Part shown: positions 1 to 9,962 of the stretch, piece after piece
Layout of the letters: each line of letters opens with the position of its first letter
Numbering within the stretch: the first letter of the stretch is position 1
Assembly (NCBI GenBank): GCA_943736015.1
Contig: OX031073.1
Location: forward strand, 23,897,210-23,961,209
Source of the DNA: Tridacna crocea
Taxonomy: Eukaryota > Mollusca > Bivalvia > Cardiida > Cardiidae
Direction: 5' to 3'
Length of the DNA: 64,000 bases
Program-made: the position numbers and the translations under genes
The notes under the pieces: generated by a model
What the model was told of the DNA's origin: nothing
What the model saw: the letters and a program-made list of their open reading frames with translations, nothing else
Database searches by the model: none

Positions 1-161
1 TGTAAAAAAGCATTTTCTGCTTTTCACATAATGTTTTCTACTTTTCCAAACACTAGTCACATCATATATACATTTTTTTTTTATTTACCCCACAATGTTT
101 TTAAAGGCTTTCTTTCTCAGGGTCATAAAAAGTCGGATTGTGTGGTAAAGAGTTTAATAAA
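1..161 (+). repeat. TTAA-hairpin family A fragments at window edge
   Basis: Two right-half fragments are visible. The first runs from the window edge and holds a right hairpin arm (AGCATTTTCTGCTTTTCACA). The second holds CCCACAATGTTTTTAAAGGC and ends in GTGTGGTAAAGAGTTTAA, an element terminus. Confidence 0.7.
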
Positions 162-237
162 CTCCCTTTTGCCAAAGCATGGCTTATTCTTTGACACTAA
201 AGTGTAAAACAGGCATTTTGGAAAAATAATGGGTTAA

Positions 238-438
238 CCATTATCGCACAAAACCAGTTTTTAACGACCCTGGAAAGGAAGCCTTTTAAAAACATTGTGG
301 GAAAAGAAGAAAATGCTGGTATTACCAATTGCTTCCTACTCTACTTTAGATAAATTGCACCATTGAACCACACTGAAATTGTCCTTTGCAAGTGTTTATG
401 ACTGTGACAAGGCTAAAATTTTGTCATCTTGTAGAGGG
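238..438 (+). mobile_element. TTAA-hairpin family A MITE, decayed
   Basis: It is flanked by TTAA on both sides, with a conserved left arm but a strongly decayed right arm (ACCAATTGCTTCC). Its right TTAA (439-442) is also the left TTAA of the next copy. Confidence 0.75.
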
Positions 439-442
439 TTAA

Positions 443-668
443 CTCTTTAGCACACAATCCCGACTTTTAACGACCCTAAAGAATAGGCCTTTTGAAAACA
501 TTGTGGGAAAAGGAGAAAAATTGCTGGTAACCAGCATTTTCTCCTTTTCCCACAATGTTTTCTACCCTATCAAAGAGAAATTCCATCATTTGAGCTACTT
601 CTAAATTGTCGTCTGCAGATGCTTTCAATTTGGTAAGGACTACTTTTTTGTTCTTTGGTAATGGCCTA
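443..668 (+). mobile_element. TTAA-hairpin family A MITE
   Basis: The hairpin is nearly perfect, with one extra A in the left arm. The right terminus has drifted (TAATGGCCTATTAA). It follows the previous copy head to tail with one shared TTAA. Confidence 0.8.
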
Positions 669-702
669 TTAAACAGGTTTAGTTCTTGTCATCCGGATAA
701 AG

Positions 703-920
703 TCTTTGCTCGATGATAAAAATTTAGACTGTTCCAAATTCGAAACATTTGCAGACGACAATTCAAATGTGCCTCGAATGATGAATTCTGTTATTTGAAG
801 TGAATAAATCCTTCTGGGAAAAGGAGAAAACGCTGGTTTCTAGCATTTTCTCCTTTTTCCATAATATTTTCAAATGGCATTCTTCCCAAGGGTATTAAAA
901 ACTTGGGATGACTTGGTGAC
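703..920 (-). mobile_element. TTAA-hairpin family A MITE, decayed
   Basis: The characteristic strings GCAGACGACAATTC and GGGAAAAGGAGAAAACGCTGG are present in reverse orientation. Both termini are eroded. Confidence 0.65.
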
Positions 921-959
921 GTGTAAAAGCCTTGGGGCTTCTAGAAAACGAAGATTTAA

Positions 960-1410
960 GAAGGAAAAAAGTCATGTGCACAAAAAAAATCAATGTTTAA
1001 TGTGGTGTTAATTGGCTCAAGATTCACTATCTCAAAGAGCTCAATCTCCAGGGACATCTCTGATTGGTTGACTGTTTTCCATCTGAAGTCCCGCCTTTCA
1101 ACTGTTGAAAATGCTTTTTCTAGCTATTTTTTTTTCTCATTTGAAAAGAAACAGTCAAACCTGTCTTGTGAAAATCACCTTTGTTAAGCAACCCAATGTT
1201 TTAAGAATCTACTGTTTTAAATCTACATCTTTTCTTCAGTCAACTGAATTAAACTTGCACTTAAAGACCACCTTCTTTTAAGAGATCACACACTGTCCTT
1301 TGATGGTCTCCATTTACAAGTTAGGCTGTAATAGGAGGGATTCAAAATAACCACAAATCCCTATAATCAAGCTCTGAATTGATATTTCTTGTCCAAAACC
1401 TATTTTGTAA
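960..1410. other. AT-rich stretch, no gene seen
   Basis: There is one 64-codon plus-strand open frame (993-1187) with no recognisable similarity and no splice context. I see no repeat structure. Confidence 0.4.
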
Positions 1411-1421
1411 GTACTTATTAA

Positions 1422-1642
1422 CCCTTTCCCAAACAATGCCTGTTTTTTATGAGTCTGAGATAGTAGCCTTTTGGAAACATTGTGGGAAAAGGAGCAAATG
1501 CTGGTAACCAGCATTTTCTCCTTTTCCAACAATGTTTCCTACCCCATCATAGACAGAAATCGTCTTTTCAGCAAGAGTTGAATTGTCGTCTGCAAATGCT
1601 TTCAATTTGGTCTAGTCCAAAAGTTTTTCGTTTGGGAAAGGG
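1422..1642 (+). mobile_element. TTAA-hairpin family A MITE, full length
   Basis: It is exactly 221 bp between intact TTAA sites (1418-1421, 1643-1646). The termini read CCCTTTCCCAAACAATGCC and, inverted, CCCTTTCCCAAACG. The hairpin core is GGTAACC. Confidence 0.9.
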
Positions 1643-1773
1643 TTAAGGACATGTAATTCAATTAAAATCAAACTCACATTATAGATACATCTCGTGCTTA
1701 AAAGCAGGCTTAAGAAAACATTCTGCCAAATGGAGAAAATAACCAAAATTTTCCCCCTATTTTAACATCTTTT

Positions 1774-1996
1774 TAACCTTTTACCAGAAAACAAAATTTT
1801 AGGATTTCCCAAAACAAGAGTAATTGCAGACACCAAAATAAATGAGGATAAAATATTAAAAGCTTGTTTTTGGAGGGACAAAAACATTTGTGGTTATGGG
1901 GAAAATGCTACTTATCAGCATTTTCTCCTTTTACTACCATGTTTTCAAAACTCTAAATTTTTTTTTTAATTAAAACTTGGAATTCTTTGGCAAAGG
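1774..1996 (-). mobile_element. TTAA-hairpin family A MITE, decayed
   Basis: The start (TTAACCTTTTACCAGAAAAC) and the hairpin remnant (AAATGCTACTTATCAGCATTT) are clear. The right part is AT-rich and degenerate. Confidence 0.6.
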
Positions 1997-2134
1997 TTTT
2001 CCAAACAATACCTGATTTTCATAAGCCTTTCGAAAACATTGCAGGAAGAAAAATGCTGCTATCCAGCATTTTCTCCTATTCAAACAATGTTTTCTACCTT
2101 TCCAAAAACAAATTTCAGTTTCCTTGAAAACTGA
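1997..2134 (+). mobile_element. TTAA-hairpin family A fragment
   Basis: The left end, hairpin and part of the right half remain. It stops where SINE-like sequence starts, so it was probably truncated by that insertion. Confidence 0.6.
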
Positions 2135-2345
2135 GATGTGGGCAACTTTCTATACATGGGCAATTTTTCACCTCTCACCTCTGATGCATGTGAGAAAATA
2201 GTCAGTGGCTTTGGAAAGAAAGTTATATCAGCACTTGTGTGAGAATTAAAGCCAGTATACATACTGGTGTGAGAAAGCCAGTATACATATTGGTGCATCA
2301 CTGACCGCCATGATACGACCTAAGCTATTAACCGTTAAAGTGCTG
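2135..2345 (+). mobile_element. tRNA-derived SINE body (5' truncated)
   Basis: It shares long segments with 55853-56125: CACCTCTCACCTCTGATGCA, GGCTTTGGAAAGAAAGTT, GACCGCCATGATACGACC and a GTTAAAG..GGATTAA tail. A short internal duplication (GCCAGTATACAT twice) is present. No promoter head is left. Confidence 0.65.
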
Positions 2346-2434
2346 GATTAATACAAGAGACATTTTTAAATAGGAAAAAACATCTGATATGTTGTTGTAC
2401 CAAGGTGTTTTTGGCCAGAAAACGAAGCAAAATA

Positions 2435-2502
2435 GTGGACAGTGTAGATCCAAGATCAGACTGCATGTTCTATGCAGTCTGATCTTGATCTGCACTGTCC
2501 AC
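2435..2502. repeat. dispersed short palindrome
   Basis: A 68-bp imperfect palindrome opens with GTGGACAGTG and closes with CACTGTCCAC around AGACTGCATGTTCTATGCAG. Related copies lie at 11011, 24381, 33012, 33071, 55373 and 58050. Confidence 0.75.
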
Positions 2503-2815
2503 AAAAACAAGTTAAGTTGGTTCCAGCGCTTTGAGGGTTAAAATGGCATTAAACTCCAATACAGACCCGGTACAAGGTAACACTCTGATACTGTACCTTA
2601 TGATAAGGAAAAAGTCACCATGACAAAGGGTTACGTTTCATACCATGCAGCATATTGAATAAGAAACTATTCCATGAATTATTTATAAGACGACACTTTT
2701 TTACATGTGTGATTCTAAATGGCAAATTCTGTATATAAATGTCGATCAGATGTTGCCATATAAACACACAGTTATGCATAAACAATGTGAAACTTTAGAA
2801 ACATGTGTTCATTCT

Positions 2816-3340
2816 TAACTCTACCAGATGACAAAATTTTAGATTGTATTGATTGTATGACGTTTTAACTCAGTTTTCAACATTACTTCAGTTATATTGA
2901 AGCCACCAGTACACCTACATGTACCAATACTTTCCTGATCATCTTTTACAATATTCTTTCCAAGCCACTGGCTGCTTTCCCACATAACCATCATCAAGAC
3001 AATGGTCAGCTGTGGAAGAGAATCAAATCCTGTCACAATGAGTTTCATCAATCCTCCAAAAGAAATTGGCCGAGCCGGAGATCGAACCCACAACCTGTTC
3101 TCATATCCTGTACGCTACTGACTGAGCTATGAGGGCTCGGCACAAAATTTAGACTTGTCCAGATTGAAAGCATTATAAACTCCAAACAGTGCAGAGAAAA
3201 TATGGCTCAAGCAATAGAATTTGCTTTTCATGAAGCTAAAACTACTATTGAAAAAGAAGAATATACTGGTAAGCAACAGCAATGGCAGTTTTTTCCTTTT
3301 TCCAAAGTTCTTGGAAACCCTCCTGATTTTGAATTTCAAA
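2816..3340 (-). mobile_element. TTAA-hairpin family A MITE split by a SINE
   Basis: The left terminus (TTAACTCTACCAGATGACAA) and the rest of the element from 3141 are separated by a minus-strand SINE. ACAAAATTTTAGATTGT before the SINE and ACAAAATTTAGACTTGT after it form the SINE target duplication. The hairpin half is degenerate. Confidence 0.65.
2849..3140 (-). mobile_element. tRNA-headed SINE, second family
   Basis: Read on the minus strand it starts with a tRNA-like head: A-box-like TAGCTCAGTCAG and B-box-like GGTTCGATCTC, closed by GCCGAGCC/GGCTCGGC. A body follows that recurs at 3590, 18594, 20655 and 63275 (AAGCCACTGGCTGCTTTCCC on the plus strand). About 17-bp target duplications flank it. 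The head shows it is tRNA-derived; the family name is not assigned. Confidence 0.75.
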
Positions 3341-3376
3341 ACACAGGATGTTTTTGTGTAAGTTGAGGTATTTTAA

Positions 3377-3592
3377 CACTTTACCTCACAATGATGACTT
3401 TTAACGACACTGAGAAAGAAGCCTTTTGAAAAACATTGTGGTAAAAGAAGAAAATGCTGGTTACCAGCATTTTCTCCTTTTACAAAAAAGTTTTCTACCC
3501 TATCAAAGCAAAAATGCACCATGTGAGCCACTCTGAAATTGTTGTCTGCAAAATTTAATGCTTTCAATGTGGATAGGTCTAAAATTTTTCCA
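3377..3592 (+). mobile_element. TTAA-hairpin family A MITE, 3' truncated
   Basis: It starts at TTAA 3373-3376 and has a good hairpin. It is cut near its right end by the adjoining SINE fragment (ACTGACTGCTTTCCCAC). Confidence 0.75.
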
Positions 3593-3757
3593 CTGACTGC
3601 TTTCCCACACAACCATTCTTGAAACAATTATCATCACTGTGAGAGCAGAATGAATCCTGTTGCAATGATTATCATCTATCCTTGAAGAGAACTTGGCAAA
3701 GTTTGGGATGAAACCCACCCCAGATCACAAGTCCTGTGCACTGCTGAACCCCCCTAC
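3590..3757 (-). mobile_element. SINE fragment, second family
   Basis: The body sequence matches the minus-strand SINE at 2849 (GACTGCTTTCCCACACAACC, ATGATTATCATC). The tRNA head is weak but partly present near 3700-3757. Confidence 0.6.
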
Positions 3758-3761
3758 TTAA

Positions 3762-3983
3762 CCCATTACCAAACAACAATATTTTGGACTGGTCCAATTT
3801 GAAAGCACTTGCAGATGACAAAATAACAGTGACTGAAAATTTGAAATTTGTTTTGTGAAGGGTAGAAAACATTGTGGGAAAAGGAGAAAATGCTGGTTAC
3901 CAGCATTTTCTCCTTTTCCCACAATGTTTTCTAAAGGCTTCTTTCTTAGGGGCGTAAAAAGAAGGGATTGTGGTGGTAATTGG
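3762..3983 (-). mobile_element. TTAA-hairpin family A MITE, full length
   Basis: It spans 222 bp between TTAA 3758-3761 and 3984-3987. The 33-bp hairpin arms look perfect around GGTTACC. Confidence 0.9.
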
Positions 3984-3999
3984 TTAATAAGGGGTTGGC

Positions 4000-4400
4000 A
4001 CCAAATAGGTCTAGAGCACAGTGGAACATAAATCCTACAAGCTAATCATCATCCTTGCCTCCTTACAGACTATCACCTTACCAAACCATCCAGAGTTTGG
4101 TTGAAGGATATCCCCCCCCCCCCGCCCCCCCCCCCAAAAAAAAAAGACCTTTACAAAAATTTACGCCACCTTGTAACTCAAAATTTCTCACAGTCGGCCA
4201 TTTTGCATGATGACAAATAAAAAGTAATGTAACCAGAATATCGGCAGAATATGTTTTTGCACACACCTATAAAGTTTCATGAAATTCAGTGAAATGATAT
4301 TGTCCCAGATGGACACATGGCCTGACAGACAGACTGATGGACAGACGGAATGAAAAACGCTAAAACTTTATTCCTTTGCCTTTGGTCGGGAATAACAAAA
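4000..4400. repeat. C-tract and degenerate interspersed repeat
   Basis: A C-rich run (4111-4134) is followed by A residues. It ends in GACAGACAGACTGATGGACAGACGG and TTTGGTCGGGAATAAC, resembling the GGAC-rich ends of the tandem-cored elements elsewhere. No gene is seen. Confidence 0.4.
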
Positions 4401-4504
4401 CATGAGGGATAAATATAGCTTTTAAAAATAGTGGGAAATCGAGAAATAGAAGTGGCAAGTATTTTTATCCTCTAATATCCCCAAAATGTGTTCAATCCTT
4501 TTAA

Positions 4505-4725
4505 CTCATTACCAAACGACAATGTTTTAGGCTTGCCCAAATTGAAAGCATTTGCAGACGACAAAATAAAAGTGACTGAAAATTTGAAATTTGTTTTTTG
4601 AAGGGTAGAAAACATTGTGGGAAATGGAGAAAATGCTGGTTACCAGCATTTTCTCCTTTTCCCACAATGTTTTCTAAAGGCTTCTTTCTCAGGGGCGTCA
4701 AAAGTAAGGATTGTGTGGTAATGGG
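4505..4725 (-). mobile_element. TTAA-hairpin family A MITE, full length
   Basis: It is 221 bp between TTAA 4501-4504 and 4726-4729. The left arm has one unpaired change (AAATGGAG against CTCCTTTT). Confidence 0.9.
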
Positions 4726-4839
4726 TTAAAATCAAATCACATTATATCTGCCACATTTGATTTTATTGTCTGCAAATCCATTTTCTTTGTTACGTATTAC
4801 AGAGGCAGTAATACTCATTTTAAGCCAGCTTTAACTCAT

Positions 4840-5450
4840 TTTGTTATTATTTTATCAAAATATAGTCATTCTTATATATCTATGCCAAATATTGCGCCTG
4901 ACGGTTGCAAGGTTGCTTAGATTACGCCTGATAGAAAATGCATTTCGCGGACTTGCGGCCTTAATTCAATGTAAACAGACTGCTCGCTTCCGGATTTTGA
5001 ATCAAAGATTTTCGATATCCGTTATACACTCGGGTAGATTCGTATGATGATCATGCATTCTGTAACGTGACTATATTTGACCTTGGCCGTGATGCGGTAA
5101 ATAAAGGAAAATGTATGCTTCTCTGTTGCAGCCTCTATTTTTAAACGGAGATCGAGGCCTATATGCAAGTTACACTGTATCCGACTCTAGGCGGAAACCA
5201 ACGATAAATTTCCGTGAGTCACCGCCATTGTTTACAGCTTCGATTGTCAGCCAGTTTTCTTCTGGCCAATTTTCGGTTTTTCACACAAACCCCCGTGTTT
5301 CTTTTTTCATTTACACGATATATGTCAGTAATTTATCCTTGTGTACACAAAGGACAGATTTCTGTACCATTCTATTTTTCTTTTAGAAATTTAACAGCGT
5401 TTCTGCTCTCCGGCTGTAGACAGGCATCTTTAACCTTTAAATTGCAGTCC
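4840..5450. other. CpG-richer non-repeat block, possible regulatory region
   Basis: CpG dinucleotides (GCGCC, TTTCGCGGACTTGCGG, GATCGAGG, AGGCGG) are much commoner than in the flanks, and no repeat family is visible. On the minus strand a start-like AACAATGGCGG sits near 5225-5235. Overlapping plus-strand open frames here show no recognisable domain. A promoter or enhancer is possible but only inferred. Confidence 0.3.
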
Positions 5451-5735
5451 TGAACTTTAATGACCCCGTGGAAAAAGCATTTTGAAAATGTTGTGAGAAA
5501 AATGAGAAATGCTGGCAATCAGCATTAATGTTAAATCTCCTTTTCCTACAGTGTTTTCTACCTTTACCTTATCAAAGAGGAGTTCCAACAATGAGTCACA
5601 TTTATATAAATTTATCTCTGCAAATGCCTACAATTTGGAAAAGTCTACATTTTCTCATTTGGTAGCGATCAATTCAAAACAGCATTTTCTTCTATTCCCA
5701 CAAATTTTTCAAAAGCCTTCTTTGATGTTGTTAAC
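5450..5735 (+). mobile_element. TTAA-hairpin family A copies, degenerate
   Basis: A decayed copy (about 5450-5672) has a disrupted hairpin loop. It is followed by a right-half scrap with CCCACAAATTTTTCAAAAGC. Confidence 0.55.
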
Positions 5736-5955
5736 TCTTTACAAAATGAAAACATTTTAGATTGGTCAAAATTAAAAGTATTTGCAGACACAAAAGTAAA
5801 AGTGACTGAAAATTTGAAATTTGTTTTGTAAAGGGTAGAAAACATTGTGGGAAATGGAGAAAATGCTGGTTGACAGCATTTTCTCCATTTCCCACAATGT
5901 TTTTCAATGGCATTTTTCTCAAGGTCGTCAAAAGAAGGGATTGTGTGGTAATGGT
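5735..5955 (-). mobile_element. TTAA-hairpin family A MITE with paired arm change
   Basis: It is 221 bp long. Both arms carry the same matched variant (AAATGGAGAAAATGCTGG and CAGCATTTTCTCCATTT), so the stem still pairs. Its right TTAA (5956-5959) is shared with the next copy. Confidence 0.9.
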
Positions 5956-5959
5956 TTAA

Positions 5960-6180
5960 CCCATTACCACACAATCCCTACTTTTGACGCCCCTGAGAAA
6001 GAAGCCTTTTGAAAACACTATGGGAAAAGGAGAAAATGCTGGTAACCAGCATTTTCTCCTTTTCCCACAGTGTTTTCTACCCTTTCCAAAACAAATTTCT
6101 ATTTTTTAGTAACCTTCATTTTGTCGTCTGCAAACGCTTTCAATTTGGACCAGTCTAAAATTTTCTCGTGTGGTAAAGAG
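5960..6180 (+). mobile_element. TTAA-hairpin family A MITE, full length
   Basis: It is 221 bp, in opposite orientation to its left neighbour, with which it shares one TTAA. The arms are of the ACACT/AGTGT subtype. Confidence 0.9.
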
Positions 6181-6352
6181 TTAAAACTCCAGATTGACTG
6201 GTATAAGGTTAAAAAGTAATCATCATTCAAACAATATTCACTTACCTCTAATGTAGTCAGCTCTCTTTCTAGCACCACTCCTTCCTTCTTTCCATTTTGA
6301 TGGAAATTCATTGTTTTTCATCAATACTTCATTTTGATACAAGTCAGTTTAA

Positions 6353-6553
6353 CCCTTTACCACACAGTCCCGAGTTTTAACGACCCTAAGGAGAAGGCCT
6401 TTTGAAAACATTGTAGGTAAAGGAGAAAATACTGGTTACCAGCATTTTTTCCTTTTACCACAATGCCTTCTACCCTTTCCAAATCAAATTTCAATTTTTG
6501 AGTCACATGCTTTCAATTTGGACTAGTCCAAAATTTTGTCGTTTGGTAAACAG
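6353..6553 (+). mobile_element. TTAA-hairpin family A MITE, short
   Basis: The TTAA sites are intact (6349-6352, 6554-6557). About 20 bp are missing from the right half between the hairpin and the terminus. Confidence 0.85.
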
Positions 6554-6588
6554 TTAAAGTCAATTGATTTACAAAGTTTAAACTTTAA

Positions 6589-6807
6589 CTCTTTACCAAA
6601 TGACAAAATTCTAAACTTGTCCAAATTGGAAGCACTTGCAATCCACGCAATAAACTTAATTCAAAAATTAAAATTTGTTCCAGCAGGGTAGAAAACATTG
6701 TGGGAAAAGGAGAAAATGCTGGTTACCAGCATTTTCTCCTTTCCGCACAATGTTTTCAAAAGACCCCTTTGCCAGGGTCGTGAAAACCAGGAATTGTTTG
6801 ATAATGG
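6589..6807 (-). mobile_element. TTAA-hairpin family A MITE
   Basis: The left TTAA is intact. The right site has drifted to TTGA. The hairpin is well kept. Confidence 0.85.
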
Positions 6808-6857
6808 TTGAGGCAAAGAAACAATCAACAGAAACATAATGACAGCTTGTTTTGTCC

Positions 6858-7035
6858 TTTACCTCACAAACCCACCTTCGAATAATCCTGATGAAAAAGG
6901 CATTAGAAAGCGCTTTTGGAGAAAAGGAGAAAATACTGGTAACAAGCACAGTTTTTCCTTTTCCGACAATGTTTTCTGTCCATTGTAAGACGATTCACAA
7001 CAGAGTCATATTTGATTTGCTGTTGGCGAATAATT
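6858..7035 (+). mobile_element. TTAA-hairpin family A MITE, decayed
   Basis: The hairpin is partly disrupted (ACTGGTAACAAGCACAGTTTT) and the termini are poorly kept. Confidence 0.55.
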
Positions 7036-7039
7036 TTAA

Positions 7040-7265
7040 CCCTTTACCAAACAATCCCGAGTTTTAACAATCCTGAGAAAGAATTTAGGCTTTTAAAAAC
7101 ATTGAGGGAAAAGTAGAAAATGCTGTTTACTAGCATTTTCTCCTTTTCCCACAATGTTTTCTGCCCTGTCAAAGACAAAAATCATCACTTGAGCGACCTT
7201 TTTATTTGTCATTTGCAAATATTTTCTATTTGGTGGAGTCAAAAATTTTGTCATTTGGTAAAGAG
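7040..7265 (+). mobile_element. TTAA-hairpin family A MITE, full length
   Basis: It spans 226 bp between TTAA 7036-7039 and 7266-7269. The hairpin centre has drifted to CTGTTTACTAG. Confidence 0.85.
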
Positions 7266-7291
7266 TTAAAATATCAATACAGTACTTTTAA

Positions 7292-7513
7292 CCCTTTCCC
7301 AAACAATCCCTGGTTTTTACGACCCTGAGATAGAAGCCTTTCGAAAACATTGTGGGAAAAGGAGAAAATGCCTGTAACCAGAATTTTCTCCGTTTCCCAC
7401 AATGTTTTCTACCCTGCTGGAAACAAATTTCAATTTTTGAGGTATGTTTATCAGTGTCATCTGCAAGTGCTTTCAATTTGGACCAGTCCAAAATTTTGTT
7501 GTTTGGTAAAGGG
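7292..7513 (+). mobile_element. TTAA-hairpin family A MITE, full length
   Basis: It is 222 bp with left site TTAA and right site ATAA. Single mismatches lie near the hairpin centre. Confidence 0.85.
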
Positions 7514-7692
7514 ATAAATAGCATGGTTTGAATTTCAATACATTTAAACAATTGCATTGTTTACTTTTGGCCCTTACTGGGTCTTCAAATTAAGAGAACT
7601 AAGTAATATACAGTTTCACTAAATTACTTTTAGAAAGAAATTATCAATTTCTGTAAAAAAATACAAGATACAAGAAGAAAATATTCATTTAC

Positions 7693-7767
7693 CTGAATTC
7701 CACAACTATTTTCACCATTCCTTTTTCAGACTGGGCTTTGACATGAAATGATGGTGGTAACCCCACC
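7693..7767 (-). CDS. candidate internal exon, possibly hyccin
   Basis: On the minus strand a 75-bp open segment lies between acceptor TTTTCATCAG and donor CAG|GTAAATG. It adds one base, 24 codons and two bases, reading VGLPPSFHVKAQ then SEKGMVKIVVEF. It lies outside recognised repeats, on the same strand and downstream of the clear hyccin exons. The pattern LP..K..EG....I.VE resembles the hyccin segment just after the conserved helical domain, recalled from the vertebrate protein. The exon call is reasonable; the gene assignment is tentative. Confidence 0.45.
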
Positions 7768-8101
7768 CTGATGAAAATTTTCAGATTCGTTAAAAAAAAA
7801 AACAGATAAGTAAGTCATGTGACTTTTCACTGACGACTCCTTCCCCAAGACTGAAGGTACAGTGGGAGCAGCCTTGCTTTAATTACCCAGCTTCACAGGG
7901 TAACAAATCGTTACCATGGAAACTGAAATAAACTGATATCAGGAACTCCTCTGTTTTCTTCCATTTTTCTACAATATTGAACATGGACAATACAAGTATA
8001 TACCTGTACAGAGCTTAACCCATTACCATTCAATTAGCAGTTTTATATGTCACCACCATAAAGAATAAAGTCATGCTCTGAGATCAGGGGCTTACAGGTA
8101 A

Positions 8102-8308
8102 CTCTTTACCAAACGACAAAATGTTGGACTTGTCCAAATTGAAAGCATTTGCAGACAACAAAATAAATTTGAATCAAAAATTGAAATTTCATTTGGAAGG
8201 GGAAGAAAACATTGTAGGAAAAGGAGAAAATGCTGGTTACCAGCATTTTCTCCTTTTTCAACAATGTTTTCAAAGGCTTTCTTTCTCAGGGTCTCTTAAA
8301 AACTCGTG
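8102..8308 (-). mobile_element. TTAA-hairpin family A MITE, 3' truncated
   Basis: It has left site GTAA, a good hairpin (GGTTACC), and is cut after CTTTCTCAGGGTCTC. Confidence 0.75.
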
Positions 8309-8309
8309 A

Positions 8310-8904
8310 AGAATTAATACATCTGCAAAAACTATTGATGAATATCAGCCTGTGCAGTTTGCCCAGTGTCCTTGGAGTGTCCTTGGGCAAGCCACTTTAA
8401 GGACCATCAGTATAGTACTCGTAAAACCCCACAACGTTTGATCAATTGTATTGTGTTTCACAAAATTTTCAACATTATAATTAGTTTTAAAATCATTTAT
8501 TTTACATCAACAATACTAATTTCTATCGATTGACCTTTCTGTAAACGCGAGTTTGGCACGCACGCCTTAATAAGGTGGTATATCAGTTGTTAAGCCTGGT
8601 AAGCTAACCAAAAAATGGCGTCAAATACAAAGAGAAAGAGCATTTACTTCAGTTTTATTCTAGCTGATATTTCGCTCTTGCTTAATTACAACAATTTTTT
8701 TAAAAATCTTAATTGATCAATAACACAATAGCTGTTATGATAATTATACAGACACAATCAAATTATCGCATATCTATAATAAATTGTGTCAGACTTTTTC
8801 CTTTACATTGACACCCAATGCTGCTTTTTCATTGGCCGATAAGACATGGTAAGAACTTTCAATCAAAATCGGCATAAAGATAAATTCTGCTTCCCAGGAA
8901 CTCG
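8310..8904. other. non-repeat stretch, no gene supported
   Basis: It is AT-rich with a few CpGs near 8540-8580. A 33-codon plus-strand frame starts at an ATGGCGTC near 8614 but has no splice donor or recognisable similarity. Confidence 0.35.
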
Positions 8905-9118
8905 CCCTGGTGTACTGTGCCAAATGTGTGGGCAAATAAAAACTCCAAAAGTTGACACCCTCTTCCGCGTATCAAACTTGAGCTCATATGGTCAACTCAT
9001 TACCACACAATCCCTGGTGTACTGTGCCAAATGTGTGGGCAAATAAAAACTCCAAAAGTTGACGCCGCTCCTGGGTATCAAACTTGAGCTCTTACGGTTA
9101 ACTCATTACCACACAATC
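8905..9118 (+). repeat. 107-bp tandem duplication including a MITE end
   Basis: Two copies start at 8905 and 9012 (CCCTGGTGTACTGTGCC). Each ends in the first ~20 bases of a family A terminus (CTCATTACCACACAATCC). The second copy runs into the full element at 9102. Confidence 0.85.
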
Positions 9119-9282
9119 CATATTTTTGACGACCCTAAGAAAGAAGCCTTTAGAAAACATTGTGGGAAAAGGTCTCAGAAAATGCTGGTAACCAGCATTT
9201 TCTCCTTTTCACAAAATGTTTTCTACCCTTCACAAAACAAATTTCAAAGGATAAGCCAAAAATTTTGTCATTTGCTAATGAG
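9102..9282 (+). mobile_element. TTAA-hairpin family A MITE, internally deleted
   Basis: It starts after TTAA 9098-9101. The left arm has a 4-5 bp insertion (GGTCTCAGAAAATG). The right half lost most of the TCGTCTGCAAATGC segment. Confidence 0.8.
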
Positions 9283-9416
9283 TTTTTAGTGACCAATGCT
9301 AATTACCACTATGTCACACAATGTTCTTCCAAAACCACTGACTGCTTTCCCACAAAACCATTGACACAATGAAATTGGTAGTCACTGGCTTGATGCTCAC
9401 AGAGGTAACACACCCT

Positions 9417-9545
9417 CCTTTTCACACTATGTTTTCAACACTGTCGAAGACAGAAATTATTATTTTAGCGACATTCAGCCTGTGGTCTGCAAATGCTTTT
9501 TTGGGGGGGTAGAATATAAAATTTGGTTGTGAGGTAAATGTTTAT
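9417..9545 (+). mobile_element. family A right-half fragment
   Basis: It holds the right arm (TTTTCACACTATGTTTTC) and the right half (GGTCTGCAAATGC) ending near GAGGTAAATG. Part of it is replaced by a G run. Confidence 0.55.
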
Positions 9546-9569
9546 CCCTTAACACAAAAAAAATTTTAA

Positions 9570-9962
9570 TCCTTTACCACACAATGACAACTTTTTATGC
9601 CCCTTAACCCATTACCACACGAGAAAATTTTAAACTGGTCCAAATTGAAAGCATTTGCAGACGACAAAATAAAGGCGACTGAAAAGTTGAAATTTGTTCT
9701 GGGAAGGGTAGAAAACACTGTGGGAAAAGGAAAAAATGCTGGTTACCAGCATTTTCTCCTTTTCCCACAGTGTTTTCAAAAGGCTTCTTTCTGAGGGGCG
9801 TCAAAAGTAGGGATTGTGTGGTAATGGGTTAAGAAGAAGCCTTTAGAATACATTGTGGGAAAACGAGAAAATGCTAATCACCAGCAATTTCTCCTATTCC
9901 CATAATGTTTTAAAAGGCTTCTTTTTCAGGGTTGTTAAAAGTCAGGATTGTGTGGTAAAGGG
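9570..9962. mobile_element. family A element made of two left halves, hosting an inner copy
   Basis: The outer element begins TCCTTTACCACACAATG and ends GGATTGTGTGGTAAAGGG, so both ends are of the left type. Both sides of its hairpin carry the GAAGCCTTT-type flank. An inner full-length copy sits in its left half. Without the inner copy and one TTAA the length is about 168 bp. TTAA sites flank it at 9566-9569 and 9963-9966. Confidence 0.75.
9608..9828 (-). mobile_element. TTAA-hairpin family A MITE nested in another copy
   Basis: It is 221 bp between TTAA 9604-9607 and 9829-9832. Removing it plus one TTAA restores GCCCCTTAAGAAGAAGCC, close to the family sequence GCCCCTGAGAAAGAAGCC. The arms are of the paired ACACTG/CAGTGT subtype. 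Confidence 0.9.

Noticed and set aside
6245-6311. Possible minus-strand first exon, MNFHQNGKKEGVVLERELTT with donor GTAAGT
   Set aside because: Good donor and start context, but no acceptor, no similarity and no partner exon; left unannotated.
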